Positions 60,708 through 64,000 of a stretch of DNA of 64,000 bases are shown piece after piece (the first letter of the stretch is position 1; every line of letters begins with the position of its first letter). The position numbers and the translations under genes are program-made. Origin of the DNA: Myxococcus guangdongensis (GTDB taxonomy: Bacteria > Myxococcota > Myxococcia > Myxococcales > Myxococcaceae); contig NZ_JAJVKW010000012.1 in the NCBI RefSeq assembly GCF_024198255.1, positions 186,001 through 250,000 of the forward strand, written 5' to 3'. The notes beneath the pieces were generated by a model. It ran no database searches. It was not told where the DNA came from and was given only the letters and a program-made list of their open reading frames with translations.

Positions 60708-62297
60708 CTACTTCGTCGTCGCGGCGGTGCCGAGCGTCTCCAGCACCTTGCGCGCGTTGTCGTTCTTCGGGTTGAGCTCCAGCGACTTGCGGTAGCTCGC
60801 GGCGCCCTCGTCCTTGCGGCCCGCGGCCACGTAGCCCTCACCCAGGCTGTCGTGTGCGTTGGCGTCCTGGGGGAAGAGCGCGACGTTGGCCTCGAACACC
60901 TTCACCGCGTCGGCCTGCTGACCCCCGCGCATCAGCGAGTACCCGAGCTCGTTGAGGATGTCGGCGGACAGCTTCTTGTCCTGGGGCGCCTCCGTCTTGC
61001 GCGCCTTGAACCACGCGACGGCGTCCTCGACGCCCTTCGTGCGCACAATCAGGTCCACGGTCACCGAGGGGTGCTCGGGCTCGACGGTGTAGCCCTTCCA
61101 GCCGTACACGGAGATGGCGCTGGCGACGAGGCGCTCGAAGAGGCGCGAGCCATTGTCCGAGTTGGTCATGACGACGATGCCGCTGCCAGACTCCGCGAAG
61201 GCCACCATCACGGCGCGGTAGCCCTCGTTCGCGCCGCCGTGACCGAACCAGCCCTGCCCCGGGTTCCGCATGAAGCCGATGCCGAAGGCCTCCGACTCGG
61301 GCTGACGGGTGAGCATCTGCTTCGCCATGGCCTGCGACACCACGCGCTTCGACTGGCCCTTGGTGGCCTTGGACATCTCCAACGCGGCGCGCGCCAGGTC
61401 CGACGGCGTCGTCCACAATCCCGCCGGAGCCATCTCCGGGTAGACGTGCCAGCCGCCCTGGACGCTCTTGCCGTCGGGGTGGGTGCCGGTGGCGGCGCGC
61501 GGCGCGAGCGACGCGGGCAGGGGCTGCTCGAAGGTGCTGTCCTTCATGCCGAGCGGCGTGAGCACCGTCTCCTTCATGATTTGGGGGAACGGCTTCTTCA
61601 ACTGGTCGGCCAGGAACTGCTGGACGATGGTGGTGCCGCCGCCGCTGTAGCGGGTGATGGTGCCGGGCACGGTGTCCACGCGCACGGCCGACGTGTTGGC
61701 GGGCTTCTCACCGTCGAGGATCTGCTGCGTCGTGGGCAGGGGCGCGTCGACGGCGTAGCCCCCGAAGCCGTGCACGGTGGTGCCCGCGGTGTGCGAGAGC
61801 AGCCGGCGCAACGTGACTTTCTGCTCCTTCGTGAAGTCGTTGTCGGGGAGCTTCCACGACACCAGCTTGTCGTTCACGTTCTCATCGAGCGACCACTTGT
61901 TCTTCTCGGCGTGGTGCATGGCGGCCATCGCCGTCACGGGCTTGCTGATGGACGCGGCCTGGAAGAGCGTGTCGATGGTGACGGGCTCGGTGCCGCCCGC
62001 CTGCTTGACGCCGTAGCCCTTGGCCCAGACCAGCTTGCCCTGGTCGAACACGGCGAGGCTCAGGCCGGGGACCTTGTACAGCTCCATCCACTGCGGCAGG
62101 GACAGGTGGCGCGGCGTCTCTCCGGGCAACGAGATGCCGGGCAGGCCCTCCTCCACGCGGGCCACGCGAGCAGCCTCCGCGGGACGCGACAGCCACTGCG
62201 TCTGGGGTTTGGAAGGGGCCGCGCCGGTGAGCAGACCGAGCGCGAGCGCGCCCGTGAAGGACACGGCGGCGAGGCGGGAGGAAGGGACTCGAGACAT
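60708..62297 (-). CDS. beta-lactamase-fold serine hydrolase with C-terminal TPR tail
   Basis: 529 residues from the ATG at 62297, with a signal peptide (FTGALALGLLTGA). The penicillin-binding/beta-lactamase (class C-like) domain has SISK (116-119), the Tyr motif RYSGGG (Tyr217), and FGHGG as the third motif. Two to three TPR units end the protein: GYSLMRGGQQADAVKVFEAN, HDSLGEGYVAAGRKDEGAAS. This family includes esterases, peptidases and lactamases, so resistance is not implied. A paralogue lies at the window edge (63.4 kb), with an alpha/beta hydrolase gene between them. Confidence 0.9.
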   Translation of the reverse strand: MSRVPSSRLAAVSFTGALALGLLTGAAPSKPQTQWLSRPAEAARVARVEEGLPGISLPGETPRHLSLPQWMELYKVPGLSLAVFDQGKLVWAKGYGVKQAGGTEPVTIDTLFQAASISKPVTAMAAMHHAEKNKWSLDENVNDKLVSWKLPDNDFTKEQKVTLRRLLSHTAGTTVHGFGGYAVDAPLPTTQQILDGEKPANTSAVRVDTVPGTITRYSGGGTTIVQQFLADQLKKPFPQIMKETVLTPLGMKDSTFEQPLPASLAPRAATGTHPDGKSVQGGWHVYPEMAPAGLWTTPSDLARAALEMSKATKGQSKRVVSQAMAKQMLTRQPESEAFGIGFMRNPGQGWFGHGGANEGYRAVMVAFAESGSGIVVMTNSDNGSRLFERLVASAISVYGWKGYTVEPEHPSVTVDLIVRTKGVEDAVAWFKARKTEAPQDKKLSADILNELGYSLMRGGQQADAVKVFEANVALFPQDANAHDSLGEGYVAAGRKDEGAASYRKSLELNPKNDNARKVLETLGTAATTK

Positions 62298-62472
62298 GGA
62301 CGGGGTTCCTGGAGGACTCGCGCGTTGACGGGGTGTGTACGCGGAGGCCCTCACATGATTGCCTCGGCGTGTCGTCGCGAGAAACTCCCGGATTCTCCGG
62401 GGAGCGTCGACCCTGGGTCGCCAGGCGACGCGCGTGGGGACACTCCCCGGGCTTGCTTCACGACAGGGACGC

Positions 62473-63303
62473 TCAGTTGCGGACGGCGGCGTGCTCGACG
62501 GCCCAGCTCAGGGCCTGGTCCGCGATGGCCTCCCAGCCGGGCTGGGCCACGGTGTAGTGCGAGCGGCCGGGCACCTCGACGTACTCCGTGACGGCGCTCG
62601 ACTTCGCGTAGCGCTTCGCGTTCTCGCGCTGGATGCTGGCCGGGAGGATGACGTCCAGGTCACCCGAGAGGAACAGCAGCGGGGCGCGCGCGTCGTTGCG
62701 CAGATTCACGGTGACTTCCGAGTGCGGCGTCAGGTTCGCCAGCGCGCCCTGGAACAGCGCCCGGCCCGAGCCGGGGATGTACTGGGTGCGGTAGATTTCG
62801 TCCGACTCCGCCTGCGTCAGCGTGTTGGTGAAGGCGTAGTGGAACTGCTCGGGCGTCATGGGCGCGTGGCGCTTGACGTTGGCGGGGTTGAGGAGCGTCG
62901 ACGCGGTCGACTTGATGGTGGTGAAGGGCAGCGTGTAGACGCCCTTCACGGGGGCCGAGTGGATGGCCACGCCCGCCGCGCCCACGCCCCGGTCCAACAG
63001 CATCTGCACGAAGGCGCCGCCGAACGAGTGGCCCATGAGGATGGGCGGCGTGGGCAGCGCGCGGATGATGCGCTCGTAGTGGTCGACGATGTCCTTCACG
63101 CCCAGGTTGTTGAGCGGCGTCGGGTCCTTCTGCAGCGCCTCGACGCCGCCCTCCAGCCCGGGCCACGTCGGGGCGATGACGCGGTAGCCGGCCTTCTCGT
63201 AGCGGGCAATCCAGCCCTGCCAGCTGCGCGGCGTCATCCACATGCCGTGGATGAGGACGATGGTATCCGGCTGGCCCTGGGTCTGCTGAACGGTGGCGCT
63301 CAT
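62473..63303 (-). CDS. alpha/beta hydrolase
   Basis: 276 residues, no signal peptide. The fold reads TIVLIHGMWMTPRSWQGWI, GYRVIAPTWPGLEGGV, then nucleophile elbow GHSFGG (Ser93), the acid in LFLSGDLDVILP and the His in GRSHYTV, a complete catalytic triad. AGVAIHSAPVKG follows the elbow. The substrate is unknown; an esterase or lipase-like role is typical. Lies between the two beta-lactamase-TPR paralogues, on the same strand, with 175 and 135 bases of spacing. Confidence 0.9.
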   Translation of the reverse strand: MSATVQQTQGQPDTIVLIHGMWMTPRSWQGWIARYEKAGYRVIAPTWPGLEGGVEALQKDPTPLNNLGVKDIVDHYERIIRALPTPPILMGHSFGGAFVQMLLDRGVGAAGVAIHSAPVKGVYTLPFTTIKSTASTLLNPANVKRHAPMTPEQFHYAFTNTLTQAESDEIYRTQYIPGSGRALFQGALANLTPHSEVTVNLRNDARAPLLFLSGDLDVILPASIQRENAKRYAKSSAVTEYVEVPGRSHYTVAQPGWEAIADQALSWAVEHAAVRN

Positions 63304-63371
63304 GACGTGCTCCCTCTTGGTTCACCGCGTCGTCGCGGTGTGCGGCGTTGACAAGGGGAACAGTACGGATT

Positions 63372-63438
63372 CGGGCCGGGGCGAAAAACAGGCGCCTGGG
63401 AAGAGCACTGTTTCCGCCCCGGAAACAATCCGGACGGG
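63372..63438 (-). repeat. 3' flank shared by the two beta-lactamase-TPR genes
   Basis: This stretch and 60645-60707 are similar: both hold GGGCCGGGGCGAA or GGACCGGGGCGAA, then GAAGAGCAC or CAAGAGCAC, then CGCCCCGGA and GGACGGGCTACTTC at the stop. The inner pair CCGGGGCG/CGCCCCGG can form a stem, perhaps a terminator kept in both copies. Confidence 0.6.
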
Positions 63439-64000
63439 CTACTTCACCGTCGCGGCGCCGAGCGTCTCCAGCACCTTGCGCGCGTTGTCGTTCTTCGGGT
63501 TGAGCTCCAGCGACTTGCGGTAGCTCGCGGCGCCCTCGGCCTCGCGGCCCGCGGCCACATAGCCCTCGCCCAGGCTGTCGTGCGCGTTGGCGTCCTGGGG
63601 GAAGAGCGCGACGTTGGCCTCGAACAGCTTCAGCGCGTCGGGCAGGCGCCCCTCGCGCAACAGCGAGTAGCCCATGTCGTTGAGGATGGCCGGGCTCAAC
63701 TGCTCGTCCTGGGGAGCCTCCGCCTTGCGCGCCTTGAACCACGCGAGGGCGTCATCCACGCCCTTCAGGCGCATCAGCAGGTCCGCCGTCGTGGCGGGGG
63801 CCTCGGGACCGACTTCGAAGCCCTTCCAGCCGTGCGCGGCCTGGACGCTGGCGATGAGGCGCTCGAAGAGGAGCGAGCCGTTGTCGGAGTTGGTCATGAT
63901 GGCCACGCCGTTGCCGGACTCGGTGAAGGCCGTGAGGTTGGCGCGGTAGCCCTCGTTGCCTCCGCCGTGGCCGAACCACGCCTTGCCCACCGGCCGCATG
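63439..64000 (-). CDS. beta-lactamase-fold hydrolase with TPR tail, paralogue, start outside window
   Basis: Only the last 187 residues are inside the window, and the frame remains open at its edge. They align with the C-terminal part of the 60.7-kb gene: FGHGGGNEGYRANLTAFTESGNG versus FGHGGANEGYRAVMVAFAESGSG (third lactamase motif), then the same TPR end HDSLGEGYVAAGREAEGAASY. The two genes even share their 3' flanks (positions 60640-60707 and 63370-63438), so a whole gene plus terminator was duplicated. The start and the SxxK motif lie beyond base 64000. Confidence 0.9.
   Translation of the reverse strand, partial: MRPVGKAWFGHGGGNEGYRANLTAFTESGNGVAIMTNSDNGSLLFERLIASVQAAHGWKGFEVGPEAPATTADLLMRLKGVDDALAWFKARKAEAPQDEQLSPAILNDMGYSLLREGRLPDALKLFEANVALFPQDANAHDSLGEGYVAAGREAEGAASYRKSLELNPKNDNARKVLETLGAATVK

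Noticed and set aside
60708..62297. Antibiotic-resistance beta-lactamase
   Set aside because: The fold matches, but class C-like serine hydrolases with TPR tails are mostly esterases or peptidases; nothing indicates lactam hydrolysis.

Overview
This window is a high-GC chromosomal segment (roughly 65-70% G+C, strong G/C at third codon positions). It almost certainly comes from a myxobacterium of the Myxococcaceae (Myxococcus, Corallococcus or a relative). The evidence is the order parA-parB-bactofilin(BacM-like)-lipoprotein, the many copies of the palindrome GTTCCACGTGGAAC (the parS sequence), eukaryote-like Ser/Thr kinases with long tails, a sigma-54 activator with an FHA-like sensor, and many lipoproteins. 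The trio mnmE, mnmG, rsmG next to parABS is the classic neighbourhood of a bacterial replication origin, so the window probably lies close to oriC.

Layout. 1-16.5 kb: mnmE (5' end outside the window), a Uma2-type protein, a MshEN-domain regulator, sppA, an aldo/keto reductase, a metallophosphoesterase, a coiled-coil protein, a large M16 peptidase, a ClpX-type zinc-finger protein, a Bcr/CflA-type exporter, then mnmG and rsmG with two perfect DnaA boxes at their junction. 16.6-19.8 kb: a hydrolase with a TPR tail, an orphan repeat protein and a glyoxalase-like protein. 19.8-26.6 kb: a 6.8-kb gene-free block. It holds one outlying parS core, 27 more perfect cores between 21.67 and 24.51 kb, a ladder of eight imperfect sites at exactly 95-bp steps, and a decaying tail. 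It looks like a centromeric satellite built from about 95-bp units, each carrying one ParB site. 26.6-30.0 kb: a small unknown gene, parA, parB, bacM and a lipoprotein gene in one tight run.

30-36 kb: CoA-binding protein, tiny membrane protein, ergothioneine genes egtB-egtD, a stand-alone receiver, a RelE-like protein, a membrane protein and an XRE regulator with an inverted-repeat operator candidate. 36-46 kb: a Ser/Thr kinase, a haem lipoprotein, and two large paralogous secreted proteins that join a c-type haem motif, a cyclase-like alpha/alpha toroid and Ig-like modules, separated by an ankyrin protein. 46.6-56.9 kb: ornithine cyclodeaminase family, DUF1152, a 1222-residue kinase-TPR protein, two lipoproteins, a sigma-54 activator, an aegerolysin-like protein, DUF4326 and a methyltransferase. 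57-64 kb: a FAD oxidase preceded by helically phased AGAAATCGTT repeats, a YCII/DGPF protein with an ECF42-type sigma factor, and two beta-lactamase-TPR paralogues flanking an alpha/beta hydrolase (the last one runs off the window).

How the parts work together: ParB loads on the parS satellite, ParA moves the resulting complex, and in M. xanthus bactofilins are known to cooperate with the ParABS machinery. The rest is mostly independent housekeeping, signalling and envelope functions. No rRNA, tRNA, CRISPR, prophage or insertion sequence was recognised.
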